Assembly (NCBI GenBank): GCA_002104905.1
Contig: MCFE01000708.1
Coordinates: 1 to 43,066, forward strand
Source of the DNA: Basidiobolus meristosporus CBS 931.73
Taxonomy: Eukaryota > Basidiobolomycota > Basidiobolomycetes > Basidiobolales > Basidiobolaceae
Reading direction: 5' to 3'
Length of the DNA: 43,066 bases
Position 1 is the first letter of the stretch. Every line of letters begins with the position of its first letter. This document shows positions 10,311 through 21,765 of the stretch, in pieces. The notes beneath the pieces were generated by a model that was not told the DNA's origin, searched no databases, and worked only from the letters and a program-made list of their open reading frames with translations. Position numbers and translations under genes: made by a program.

Positions 10311-12055
10311 GAACAACGGGTGGTAATCTTATAGTGACTTGAAGGAAAGACGGGTGGAGTGGTTTGGGTGAAGGTTAACCCTGCCTCGAGACTTTGAGTC
10401 TCACCTACCCCGTCACGATCGAGGGATACCCATCCAAAAGCTAATCAAAAGAGTGATTTGATTTGTCCAAAGAATTTTAATCCTCCAAAACCATCTTAAT
10501 TTACCCAACCTGACTCATCAACATTCTAAATCATCTTAGTAAGACTGATAGAAACTCTATCAATCAACATTCCCATCATCTACATAAAAAGATATAGAAC
10601 CTCCAGAATCAAGCTGAGGAAGCTTGAAGACAACCAGTGGGGTGGCTCTTCATGGCCCAGTAATGAGTCAACTGATGTGCAAGGTGCAGGTGGTGGTTGA
10701 GGCTTCATTGACTGTGTTCTTGAGTTGGCCCGGAGCGTCCGGCACAAGATCACCTGACTCGCCAGCCACATTCCCTTCTCTAATAGCACTTGACAATCTC
10801 CTATGTCACTGTGTTGATGAAGGCTGCCTAGTTATCGATGTCATATTGCCAATGAAGAGCCCTCCCAATTCCCTCAAGCTCATTATTGCCATTTATACCA
10901 AGGGGATTTGATATAATGGCAGGATATTCGGCACTGACTTCATGCGAGTGGGGACCGTCTTGACTCTGCACCAATCAGATACGAAGAGGGGTTCTTGGAA
11001 AACAAAAGCACATTTGTATTGTTTGTCATTACGCTTCCTGACTCAATTGGATGCTAGGAGTCACTTACCCGCCAACCGCCCTCAAGGAAACCATCCCCAC
11101 TCACCCAGCCACCTGTCCTGGGCCAGAGTTATCAGGATAGCTGCCATAGAGCAATCAATAGTTGATTGTGCACAAGGCTGTAGTCATCTCACTGCTATAA
11201 TGGGGAACCCTCAAATCTCCATGGTAAATTATTTCAAGGCTGAGGGTTCTGTGGAGAAGTTGAGAAACTTGGTGGAGTGCATGAATGTACCATATTATTA
11301 TTTGATGCCACAGAGATTCTGAGAGGTGGGCAGCCACAACTGAGGAAACAAGTGTTTCTGAGGTGGTACGCAGTTCCCTGTGTGTATTAACAACAATAGT
11401 CGTCTATCACTTTCCTCTTTGAGCGGTGCTTCGTTGTCACTCAGAGGTTCCTGGTGGGCACCGGGGTGTAACAAGAAGGATACCTGAGGCCAGTTGAACT
11501 CGCTTATCCTATGTCCTTCTGAAGACCTAAAAATCAATATATGGTCTGGCGGACCCCATAAACACGAGGCTCATTGCAGATTCCGATACGGTGGTGGGAA
11601 TCCTCCACTTTCACAATTATACCTGTTACCTGTACACCCAAACACGAGATTAGTTGGCTGTAATGCACAAATCGCTGCTTTAAGAACAAATGCCACCGGG
11701 AAAGGTTGTAATCTTCGGTATGACTATTGTGGCCACTTCTATATACGAAAAATACTAAACTGATGGCAATGTTACGGTGCTAGTGAATTGCTAGAAAAAA
11801 CTGCGAGGGTTTATTATATTCATATGAAAGCATGCGACTGAAACTTGGCAGATAAGGTCGATTAGGGTGATGTATTAAGTAGCAATGGATAGAACTTTAA
11901 GATGTCCGAACATATGGTTGGTTGGTTAAGAGAATCTATAGGGTTAATGTACATCATGTTTAAACGGAGACGGTGGCTTGGAGGAGTAGAGACGGCTTTC
12001 CGGTGGCACAACTCAATGTGCCACGGGGTTGGAGATCACAAGTGGTGCTCTCCGA
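10311..12055. other. Intergenic, no gene recognised
   Basis: About 1.7 kb upstream of the trihelix gene and downstream of FKS1. Short open frames (10624-10911, 10942-11322, 11494-11763, all plus) carry no recognisable motif. I see no tRNA. Confidence 0.45.
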
Positions 12056-15000
12056 TTAGAAAGGTAAATTACGAGGCGGCGAATTGACATACTTGGAGTA
12101 GAAGAGGGGTCCGATGAACACGGCGAAGAAAAATACCAGCATAATCAAGAACACGACGCTGTAAATGATAACCCCGACGCGACGCTCACGGCGCTGTTTC
12201 AGCGAGTATATGGGCGGTCTGATTTGCCTGCTGGGGCGAAGCCAGAAGAGCATCATCGAATGGATTTTGTCCATCTTCGGAATGATACAGAAGGGGAACA
12301 GCACGAACAGAATAAGGTGCCCAATGACGAAGTCAGTTGCGAAGAAGGTCATCTCGATGATCTTGCACACATATTCTCGGAGAGGTAGTGAAAAGGCCAT
12401 CCATCCCATACCACGACCGAACCATTTGCCAGACCACCAGGCGATGTTCGACTCGTCTTGTCCAAACTCTCTGGTCAAGAATGCGGCCATCAGGATACGG
12501 AAAACGGCGCGGTGAATGAAGCAGGTTGCGATCATAGCAAGGATCGCATTAGACAGCTCCCATTGCTCCAGCCACCAGGCGAATACAAAGTCTGCACTGA
12601 AGAAAATGACCGCCAAGCCATGAGCAATCGACGCCATGAAAGAGCCAAAACGGTTGGTGAAGTTGCTGACAATGGGTCCAATGAATATGGATAAGATGAA
12701 TAAGACTATCAACGTGGCGGCATTGAAGGCTAAGGGCGCTCCGGCAATAACTCCAATACGAATGAACGCATGGGTTGTTCCTTTCGAGTTGACCGATACG
12801 AATGAGAAACCTATGGCCAGTAAGACAGCCAGTAGAACAGGTAGCATGAGCTCAATCATAAAGATGGCCGAGAAGCGCGCACGTGGCACACCTCCGCCCA
12901 ATCTACGTCTAGAGTCACCAAGTTTCTTGCGCTTGTATCCGGTGATTCGGGTTCGGGCGAGGCGACAATGGGCAATCCAGGAATTGTTATCAGATGAAGA
13001 GTTGCCAGAAGACAGCCAGCGGAGATATTCGCGATAGTCCAGAATGAAGTCAGAGAAGCCAAACTGGTGAGGGTTAAAGAAGAAGGGGGAGATAGTCAGC
13101 GCAATGGCGGAGTACCAGAAGTAGATGTAGTGAGGCATCCACATCGAGAGCGACAAGAACAGCAACAACAACAGGATACGCATTCCGAAATAGATGCTGG
13201 AGTTGGCGAATCGAGCGTACAAAATGGAGAATGGTATACGGGATGTTGCAAAGCCTCTACCAGTGCCGATGTACCGAGCTCCACCGAAACTCATGTTGGA
13301 GATAATGCTGTTGGCGTAAATCTGAGTAACGAAGACCTCGAAAAACGGTGACAGGGACAAGAAGTGCTTTCCGAGACGGGTGATGCTGCGAATGAACCCT
13401 TGCTCAGAGAGAACCTGCAAGAATAGTGGCAGGAAGGCGACCAGGAACATCATCAAGATAGCAATCACTGTTCTTTGAACCCAATGGATTACTGGTGAGT
13501 AGTCATAACATCCGGGGGGAGTTAGAATTCCCTGGAAATTATCGTAGTCACAAGGGGTGAGCAAACGTGCCAGGGATGACACGAACGTCAATGTCAACAG
13601 GAACAGCTGAACTGTCATCATCACCATGATGTTGTTGATGTGGAAGCCTGGATGTGCGTAGTAGAAGGTCAAAAACCTGTCGATGGGAAGCTGTGTGCCG
13701 ATGTAGTACTGTTCACGTGAGAGCATCTGCTCACCCATGCCAGTACCGATCTTGGTCACGAAGTTGAGCACACTGCAAAAGCCAAGATCACGACCCTTGC
13801 CACACTGGAAGTACTCCGTGTGCTTGATACGCCCTCCTCTTTCAAACGCATTCATTCCGGCGTAAATGTCCTCGTTCAAGTGTAAGCCTTTTTGTGCTTT
13901 GCTCACACCGCCTCGAGTGGTCATGAAAATGGAATTCAGGAAGTCTGGATGGCCATAATGAAGTTTGCCGCCGACCTTGGCCATGATTCTCCCGGTCAAG
14001 GTGCCCCATATCTGCTCCTTACCCGCAGCTACATCACCCAAGACACCAATGTTCTCCGAGAAAATGTATTCTCTGGCACCAACGATGGCAACTGGTGGTT
14101 TCGAGGGCACCGATTTGGGAGCGTAAGGGTCAAGGTCGGGCTCTTCAAACTGCTCGAATTCAGCGAGTACATTACGAATCTTGAGCGCCTCCTCGATATA
14201 GTTGTCCTGATTAGCGTCGATGAGCTGGAGATATTCACCCCTAGTGAAGATGATGGAATGGTTCTGATTGTCAGATTTGCCATCACCCAAGATCGGATTT
14301 CCGGGGAGTAGAATGCGATAGTTGGGCTTCCGTCTTCCGTCTGGGCCGATCTCACTGTATCCATCTATCAAGCAACTGAATATGCGGGGTGCTTCGCCTT
14401 CCACGCGTGAAGGCTCCTCCTCCAGGTAGGCAATCTGCAGATCTGGATACGAGTTCAGGAGAAAATCGACATTCTCCTGCTCCTCCTTGGAGAACTTCGC
14501 GAATCGCTGCATACTCACGACGAATCGGAATTTTCTCCGAGCCATCTCGTCGATTTCGTGCTCGAGTGTTTCGTTGAAGCCGCCGTGCTGCTGAACGATC
14601 TCGGGGTTCTCCACACGGTACAGCAACTTGAGCGCCTTGGAATAGTTCATGAACCCGGAGATGGTGCGATAGAGGGTTTGGGCTCGGAGGGACGCCCAGA
14701 TTCGGGTTCTCAGCGTGAATTCGGGGGAGGCCGACTTGAATCCAACACAATAAAACGGCAAATCGTCCGTACGACCTTTGGATTCGGCCTTGGTAGTGTC
14801 AGGGAACAGATGCACTTCATTGCTTGAGAACATCGACTTTTCCTCGGCCAAAATCTTGGTATCCTTGACGAAGTTGTCCCATTCGGAGGGGTGCAGCTTC
14901 TTGAGATATTCCAGAAGGGTAACGTGGGTGTACTGGTCGTCCTCGCGGATGATTTCACGAAGGGAGAGTAGGATCTTTTCTGCGTAGTGCGGGGTGAACA

Positions 15001-17539
15001 CCGTGAATGTCGGCATCCGTTCGACGGGGACGGCTTCGGGGATAGGCATCGACATGCTTTGCGCGAAGAATGAGATACGACGCTCTGCCTCGCTACCTTT
15101 CGGGAAGCAGTCCTGAAGTGGGAGCTTAGGATCAAGAAGAGCGGGGACCTGGAGGTTTGTAGCTCCCCCCTCGCCAGGCATCTGTTGGAATAGAAGGGCC
15201 TGTAGGTGATCAAGCGACAGCAGGTGATCCCGATACATCGAGATCACAAATGCATTCCAAATCTGGGAAGACAATGCCTTCGGCTTGTATTTGACATCCA
15301 TCACGCTGGTGGCAAGTAGCTTGCTGAAAATATGATTTGAAAGGCGCCCGAAGATATTCCTCCAGTTCGACCAGAAGGAGTCTCCAAGATAAAATGAATG
15401 GATGACACTAAATGCTGTGCTCCATACGGTGTACCATAAGTAGGTATCCAGGAAGAACAGGATCAGATCAAGAACTATCATCAGTATCATGGTGATGTAG
15501 ACCACGATGTAGCATAGAGTAGCAGAGTTGTTCACTCCGCACTGATTCTGCTGCACTTCATAAGTCGATCGTAGGGAGTCTCTGAAAGAAACGCTCAAGA
15601 AGAAGTAGCTCTCGACAAACTTGCAGGCAAATATGCACGCCCACAGCAGGAATGAAGTCAGTCTGTCACGGGAAAGCATCCTGGGGAAATTGCTAGTAAA
15701 GGTTCGGTTGGTAAGATTCTTGGATGTGCCGGTCTTGTTGTCACTAAGCAACCGGAACAACTTTCCGCTCGGGATGGTGGCGAAGACGAAAGTAGTAATC
15801 AGGGAAATGCCGAAGTGAACGCCGCCGACAATGAGTGCTATCTTGGAATCACGGTCGAACAGAAGAACATATAGTCCGGGGGCAAGGTTGACGAGGGTAC
15901 ACACCATGAGATAAACTAGTCGTTTCATCAGGATGTTAGAATTGACCCACGACGATGGCAAGAAGACGAACTCCAGTATGGTTCCGAAGATCATGATGAT
16001 CGATGCTAGGGCCCCTCCAAACCCTAGGACGGCGAAGCGGACGCCAAGTGGGGTGGACTCCTCATCCTTCAGAGTATAAAAGTAACCAGCATTGGCTGCG
16101 GTGTAATAGTAGAAGCCCACGATATGGATGATCCAAATTCTGGCGAAATTTAGCGCGATGTGGAGCCATGATCGCCGTTCCGAGTAGGTTTTTTGGAACG
16201 CAGATTTCCAATGAACCTGGGCCAACTTGTGATATCTTTGTGACGAATGGAAGTCCATCAGTCTAGTGGTACGATCCTGTAGCACAATCCGTTCGATTCC
16301 TTTAGGGGTCCAGAACAGCTCGTTTACATCGTCGTAACCAATGATCTCGTGGTGGTCCTTTTCTTTCCGTACGTATCTGCCATCTACGACTTCGTACTGT
16401 TGGTTGCGAATGAAATCGTAGAGCGGGCGAATGATATTCTCAAGGTATTCTCCCTCCACTGCGGGCTCTACTAGGGCTTGACACTCGGGACTGGTATAAT
16501 AATCCCATGCGAGCTTAAATACAAAGCATAGGACCTCCGGAGTAAATCTAATAATACAGGCTTCACCCCAAATCATCAAATACAAGGCAACCTGGCGTAC
16601 TCGATCGTACGGTGACATTTGAGCCATGCGATTGCACCACAGAACCTGTGCAGTCTCCAAGGAGTCCTGTGCCTCAATATCTTCCTTTGCCAATCGGCCA
16701 AATTGGGCGCTGGAGCCTTGGGTCTGGAAGTACTCTGGGTCGTCCTTGTCCAGATGTGCACAGAAGAACCATTTCTTGTAGTTTGCGTTCTCCCCGCCAA
16801 TGTAATCTGCATGAATGGTAACTAGAGCCTGTGCTGTGGTCATTCTGGAGGCTCTGGAGTCGAGCATGGTCATGAATGCGTCATACATGTTTCTCATGTT
16901 GTCCATTTGGAAGCCGAACCGCCTTTGCAGATCCTCAAAGATCTCTGCGATCTCCGCTTGACCAATAGGGACATCTCCATCCTTCCAAGCTGGCCAGGTG
17001 GCTTTCTTTCTTGGATTCTGGCTGAGTAGCTTTCCGCTGTGATCTGTGGTTGGGGCGTAGTTGGCAGAGCCCCAGGAGTTCCGTCTGGAAGATGTGCAAC
17101 TGTTTCCGGCATTTTTGTTACCCAAGAGAGCGACTAATGATTCGGTGGATGTTGCAAATTTGGCGTATCGACTGTCGTCAAAATGGCCTTGCATCATCGA
17201 AGCGAAGAGATTGTTCACGTCGACCTGTGGGGCCATGTATGGTGATCGAATTTGAGGGCTGTGTGCATGGATACTATCGCTGTACGTCGAGTCGCTCTCA
17301 TCGTCGACGTTGTATCGAAGTGGGTATCCATGATCGTGCTCAGCCCCTGGGTTGTGGTTGGAGAGATTTTGAGGCATGCCATGCTGAGCAGCAGGGTAGG
17401 CCTGATGTCTGGGAGGCTGCTGCGCGGGTTGCCCTGCGAATGGACCGGGTTGGCCTAGATTGTCAAGTTCAACAAGGCTGTTTTCGTTCTCACTTTGGGA
17501 GTGTTCCTGGCGAAATTCATTGTTGGGTTGGAAGGCCAT
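12056..17539 (-). CDS. FKS1: Beta-1,3-glucan synthase catalytic subunit (FKS family)
   Basis: A single uninterrupted exon of 1827 residues, ATG at 17539 and TAA at 12058-12056, near the usual 1,780-1,950 for the family. The N terminus (1-180) is a Gln/Pro/Ser-rich cytosolic tail. The FKS1 domain-1 follows at about 190-420 (YDAFMTMLDSRASRM, LYLMIWGEACIIRFTPE). A first membrane cluster spans about 465-720 with hot-spot 1 at 647-655. The large cytosolic catalytic region runs about 790-1290 (MPTFTVFTPHYAEKILLSLR, QNHSIIFTRGEYLQLIDANQ, GREDMAG-like segment replaced by GVLGDVAAGKEQIWGTL). A second multi-pass cluster holds hot-spot 2 at 1352-1359. The enzyme polymerises UDP-glucose into cell-wall beta-1,3-glucan at the plasma membrane and is activated by Rho1-GTP. 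It is the target of echinocandins. The DNA is CpG-rich with no sign of decay. The strand opposite has long shadow frames that are not genes. Confidence 0.97.
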   Translation of the reverse strand: MAFQPNNEFRQEHSQSENENSLVELDNLGQPGPFAGQPAQQPPRHQAYPAAQHGMPQNLSNHNPGAEHDHGYPLRYNVDDESDSTYSDSIHAHSPQIRSPYMAPQVDVNNLFASMMQGHFDDSRYAKFATSTESLVALLGNKNAGNSCTSSRRNSWGSANYAPTTDHSGKLLSQNPRKKATWPAWKDGDVPIGQAEIAEIFEDLQRRFGFQMDNMRNMYDAFMTMLDSRASRMTTAQALVTIHADYIGGENANYKKWFFCAHLDKDDPEYFQTQGSSAQFGRLAKEDIEAQDSLETAQVLWCNRMAQMSPYDRVRQVALYLMIWGEACIIRFTPEVLCFVFKLAWDYYTSPECQALVEPAVEGEYLENIIRPLYDFIRNQQYEVVDGRYVRKEKDHHEIIGYDDVNELFWTPKGIERIVLQDRTTRLMDFHSSQRYHKLAQVHWKSAFQKTYSERRSWLHIALNFARIWIIHIVGFYYYTAANAGYFYTLKDEESTPLGVRFAVLGFGGALASIIMIFGTILEFVFLPSSWVNSNILMKRLVYLMVCTLVNLAPGLYVLLFDRDSKIALIVGGVHFGISLITTFVFATIPSGKLFRLLSDNKTGTSKNLTNRTFTSNFPRMLSRDRLTSFLLWACIFACKFVESYFFLSVSFRDSLRSTYEVQQNQCGVNNSATLCYIVVYITMILMIVLDLILFFLDTYLWYTVWSTAFSVIHSFYLGDSFWSNWRNIFGRLSNHIFSKLLATSVMDVKYKPKALSSQIWNAFVISMYRDHLLSLDHLQALLFQQMPGEGGATNLQVPALLDPKLPLQDCFPKGSEAERRISFFAQSMSMPIPEAVPVERMPTFTVFTPHYAEKILLSLREIIREDDQYTHVTLLEYLKKLHPSEWDNFVKDTKILAEEKSMFSSNEVHLFPDTTKAESKGRTDDLPFYCVGFKSASPEFTLRTRIWASLRAQTLYRTISGFMNYSKALKLLYRVENPEIVQQHGGFNETLEHEIDEMARRKFRFVVSMQRFAKFSKEEQENVDFLLNSYPDLQIAYLEEEPSRVEGEAPRIFSCLIDGYSEIGPDGRRKPNYRILLPGNPILGDGKSDNQNHSIIFTRGEYLQLIDANQDNYIEEALKIRNVLAEFEQFEEPDLDPYAPKSVPSKPPVAIVGAREYIFSENIGVLGDVAAGKEQIWGTLTGRIMAKVGGKLHYGHPDFLNSIFMTTRGGVSKAQKGLHLNEDIYAGMNAFERGGRIKHTEYFQCGKGRDLGFCSVLNFVTKIGTGMGEQMLSREQYYIGTQLPIDRFLTFYYAHPGFHINNIMVMMTVQLFLLTLTFVSSLARLLTPCDYDNFQGILTPPGCYDYSPVIHWVQRTVIAILMMFLVAFLPLFLQVLSEQGFIRSITRLGKHFLSLSPFFEVFVTQIYANSIISNMSFGGARYIGTGRGFATSRIPFSILYARFANSSIYFGMRILLLLLFLSLSMWMPHYIYFWYSAIALTISPFFFNPHQFGFSDFILDYREYLRWLSSGNSSSDNNSWIAHCRLARTRITGYKRKKLGDSRRRLGGGVPRARFSAIFMIELMLPVLLAVLLAIGFSFVSVNSKGTTHAFIRIGVIAGAPLAFNAATLIVLFILSIFIGPIVSNFTNRFGSFMASIAHGLAVIFFSADFVFAWWLEQWELSNAILAMIATCFIHRAVFRILMAAFLTREFGQDESNIAWWSGKWFGRGMGWMAFSLPLREYVCKIIEMTFFATDFVIGHLILFVLFPFCIIPKMDKIHSMMLFWLRPSRQIRPPIYSLKQRRERRVGVIIYSVVFLIMLVFFFAVFIGPLFYSKYVNSPPRNLPF

Positions 17540-20500
17540 GACAACAAAGTTCGATGAGCCTTTACTTCGGATAGGTTAGGAATAAATAGGACTGAATAAA
17601 TAGGCGATGCTACCCCAGAATGGGATTCTAAGTTTAGGGCAGAAGGAATATGGAACAAAAGAGGTATATGGAGAAGGTAAAGGTGCTTCAGCAAAATGCG
17701 ATTAGGTCGGAAAGTAATTCTTGCAGTAGTGGAAGTGGAGCTTAAATAAGAGCACGAGTCCCAAGCATAATTCGGTTGATATAGTCTATACAATATAACG
17801 TACATGATAGTGACTAAATAAAGAAAAAAAAGTGGTACCAATTCTATTGCCCAAAATAAGAAATATGAGAACAACAATGTTGACACCAATGAGCTGGTCT
17901 ACAGTATCATATTAATATCAAATCCCTTTTCCAGCCATCCAATCCGAGGAGACAAAAACAACATGGTAGATCCATGGACCTGAGTACAGTTACGCATTCA
18001 ATTTAGGTCGAAACACGTATAAGGCGAAAGGCGGTTTTGCTAAATATAGCATGACTAATTGTGATGTTACCGCAACAAAATTACTGGATTTATTGATGTT
18101 TTCATATAACTTTGAGATTACACCGCTGGCCTCATGAAAGTGTCAAGTCATTGGAAATGCGATATGGGAATGATTGGCCTATAGGGTTTTGGAGCTCGAA
18201 TCAAGAGATTGGGTAGTGATAGGTGCTTGTAGATAATAATTCGATGGGTATTCTACTGGGATGGGTGATGTAGCACAATATATTGCAAGGTTCCGCGAGG
18301 TCCCAAATTCTGTGGACAGAGCAAAGATCCGTGCAAAATTTTCAGCATCGCTCTACAAACAAGGCTCGGGCGTGCATGAGTTGATAGGAGTACGCTGGTA
18401 CGGAAGCACACTGGAGATGTCTCCCATTAGGCTGACCTGGGCCGAAGTAACCCAGAGTAACTTCCCGTCAATAAGGAACTTCGTGTGCCATGGCGATATC
18501 CCTATAGGAATTTAATGCCTAATTATAAAATGATGTGACGTGATGATGATCCCCTTCAGATCATTTGACCAAACGCTAAACCACTCCCTCATCATAGTTT
18601 AATATATCCCATCAGAGGCACTTCATTCGTCACCACGATGTAGATGACAAAAGCCATGGTTACCATTCATGATTAGACCCACACCGTTATGCGTAGCGAG
18701 CCAAAATTAACCTGTCCAGAGTGCGACACACATTTATTTATCAGTTGTTCATGCATGTGTAATTGCAGGACATTCAGGAAACAATGCCATTACCAGGTGG
18801 CATTGGAGCCGTGTCTTCGTACATTTACCAAGGCTTTGACAGGTAGGGGATATTTTTACTATTACGTGTCGTCATGCGCACATCCATGACCAAATGGAGT
18901 GTCGCACCCTCAAACCACTAGGCAATATGCTCGGTTAATAGCCACTGATGATGTTTACAATACCAGTGCCCGCCCAATCCCGCTCTAAGCCGCGTCTCTA
19001 AAAACAACCTGAGACTTCTGGACGAAGGCCACTCTGAATGGTTTCATCTCCATACGAAAGTAAAAATATTCGCTGTTTCAACGTGAAATCTTCGGTAGCA
19101 CTGCGATACAGTTTCTAGATGTCGCCGTGGCTGAGGTACCGATTTGCGATCAGTAGTGACACCATTTGGAGACGAGTGTCTAAAGAGAATTCTCTGTACT
19201 GACGATGCATTCTGATGAAACACAAGTTGCTTACCACAGCTCATATCGGCTCGCTGATGTCAGTTGGGCTGGGCTTGGTTTGCCGAGATCGATGGATGAC
19301 GGAGACTGTGGCGCGGACTCCGCTGCTGCTGCGCGCACGCACTTTCAGAAGCAATCCGAACATTCCTGTTCCAAAGCACGATGGTCGACACCTTGCAACT
19401 CGCATACACAAGATCTGCTTGATTATGAGGTATCACATTAACGTGGTTCTTGGCATGATGAGATCTGATAATGAACGGAGATATAATATTGAACCACAGT
19501 CCCCTGGCCAATAGGGAGACGCATCTCATCGTCAACATTCAATTGCCCAAATGGGACAAAACCGTGAGTCTATCACTAACCCAAAGCATTCAGGCCTGCA
19601 CCTGACGACTGGTGGATACTTTCTCGATTTGGGTTAGTTATCACAGGCGTAATACAGTCAATCCAAGCTCGGTTCACCTATGAAAACCACTTATCGAGCG
19701 AACCCATGCCACCGACATTTCATTTGTCAGTGGGTATTTACAGTTTGGCGACTGCCTATTAAGTGGATATCACGTTGCTAACCACGCTATCAGATGAAAT
19801 CTGTTCGCCAATGCATTTGCAATATTCCTGAGGGAGCCCAGTGGCATATTCATCTCCTTTCTTCAGCGGACATTCAACAGGATATGGCAGCAAGTAAGGG
19901 CGATGTCATATGCGGTAGCGCCTTGGCCATAGATTGCGTACAGAGGCGTCCCGGTCTATGGGGGGTACCTTTGAAAGTATCATATGCCTGATCTGTCAAG
20001 GTTGTTTTCATCGGCAACAGCATGGCGCTAGGCTTCAAATCAAATCTCTTAAACCGCGCGACATAGGGTCGAATGGTATATACGGTTTTCGGACCTCTGA
20101 GACCCTGACGAGACTGTATCAGGACTTCCCGATGTATACCCCTTGCTCGCCAATTGCCATCGTATCGAACGATATTGTAAACCTAGATATTCTCACAGTC
20201 AACAACTTCCAGCCCAGAACCATATTTGGTCACCAGATCAAATGGAAGCTTCATCAAGAATATCCCGTTAAGCCAATAGCGGCAACCCAACGGTAGGTAT
20301 TAGGGATTAATTCAACCTTTTTCAGGTTGGAGCCATTTTTGTATTAGCTGGATCATACTATTATCAAGTAAGCTTAAAGTATCGCAAATGCCCAGCTAAT
20401 TTTGGCGAGTATTTATAGACTAGCTCTGAACTTGTGTCTTTCCAACATCATACAACTCGAAGTTTTGGGGCTAGTTACATATCGTCGTTTACTTTTACTG

Positions 20501-21765
20501 TGGATAGCCTAATCAAGAGCTACCTCTAGCCGATAATTCCAGAAACATAGCCAGCAATGGAAACATTGGGATGTTTCGGTATGGTACTCGGTGGATGTTA
20601 TCTAGGAATACATCCAACGAAATGATACTAAATAGGAGATCTTGGCTTCCTTTTAGGTAGACCCTGGGCCATCGATATCTGATATGGCTGTAAGTAGCAT
20701 ATATAGCTTGCCTTGGACCTACTTGTAATAATACTCATGGCCTTATGTATTTGAGGTAGCTATTCTACTCAGAGGCTGGGCACATGTAATGCTAGCGGAG
20801 GCCTCTGTATGGATGTAATCCAATCTCCAGCTGTTTCTATTCCAACCCCTTGTTTTGAAGGGATAGTGAGGTGTAAGACTGTAAATCTAAGGTTGCCCGG
20901 CCAAAGTTAAACAGGGTACAGGCTGCAGAACATCGCCTCTACGGCACCATAATCTCAATCATACGGCAAGCTTTCATCCGAATCTATTTATTGTGCCGAT
21001 AACCCTTCTCCACACCCAAGACTTGGGACATTATTGTGAGTAAGAGGACTGATATCATGCGGCTCATGTAGGACGAATATCGATCCAATATTTAATGGAC
21101 TACGAAATGTGCAATTCACTTCTATTGAGAAATTTGTCGAGCAGAGCTATATTAATCTGACTCAGTACCGCCGCGGATGTTAATTCTAGGCTGGGTGGCG
21201 TTGGGTCCCGAGAATAATGTAAACAAGATTTCTCAGCTAATGGTAAATAAGCTGGCGAATCGTTGGTAGTCCCCGTTGGAGAAGTCCGCTTACCTACTCG
21301 AAAAAAGATTATTTAAGAGAAGGGACAGGTGGTATTTCCTTAATCAGTACGCGATAGAGGCAACAATCACAAAGATCCTCTTAATAAAGCTTGCGTTAGC
21401 ATTAATATAATACAGTTTGACCTAATCATATGTCTTAACTTTTTTTCGTATAGGACTTGCATGCTTCCACCCGAGATATTTATCAGCACTCTAGTGTACG
21501 CCCTTCCCTTCCTTCTAACCTCTAAACCCAACGTATCTCCAAAGCGCAATTCATTCGCTCGTTAATATAACCCAAATCATAAAACGACTCTTTAAATAAC
21601 TCCTCGTACATACCTCAGTAATCATAATTTGACTTCAATATCAAAGCTTTAAGTAAGGTTTTCAATATGCTCCATAGATATATTTACTTACTCCATACCT
21701 GCGAATGATCCAGTTTGATACGCTTTTCTCGTCACTAATATCGGCACATACTGGTTGAGTTACAT
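17540..21765. other. Long divergent intergenic region (FKS1 / Rho-GEF)
   Basis: 4.2 kb between two divergent genes. Only short open frames occur (18261-18515 plus, 19205-19514 plus, 19934-20296 plus), without family motifs or clear splice joins. It should contain both promoters. No RNA gene, tandem array or transposon motif was recognised. An A-rich run at about 17821-17830 lies 5' of FKS1. Confidence 0.45.

Noticed and set aside
12165-17541. Many open frames antisense or out of frame within FKS1 (for example 13892-14311 plus, 14710-15213 minus, 17050-17541 plus)
   Set aside because: They overlap a full-length conserved gene and have no motifs of their own.
18261-18515. ATG-started 84-codon frame upstream of FKS1
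   Set aside because: No homologous family, no splice extension and no codon bias; within the long intergenic region.
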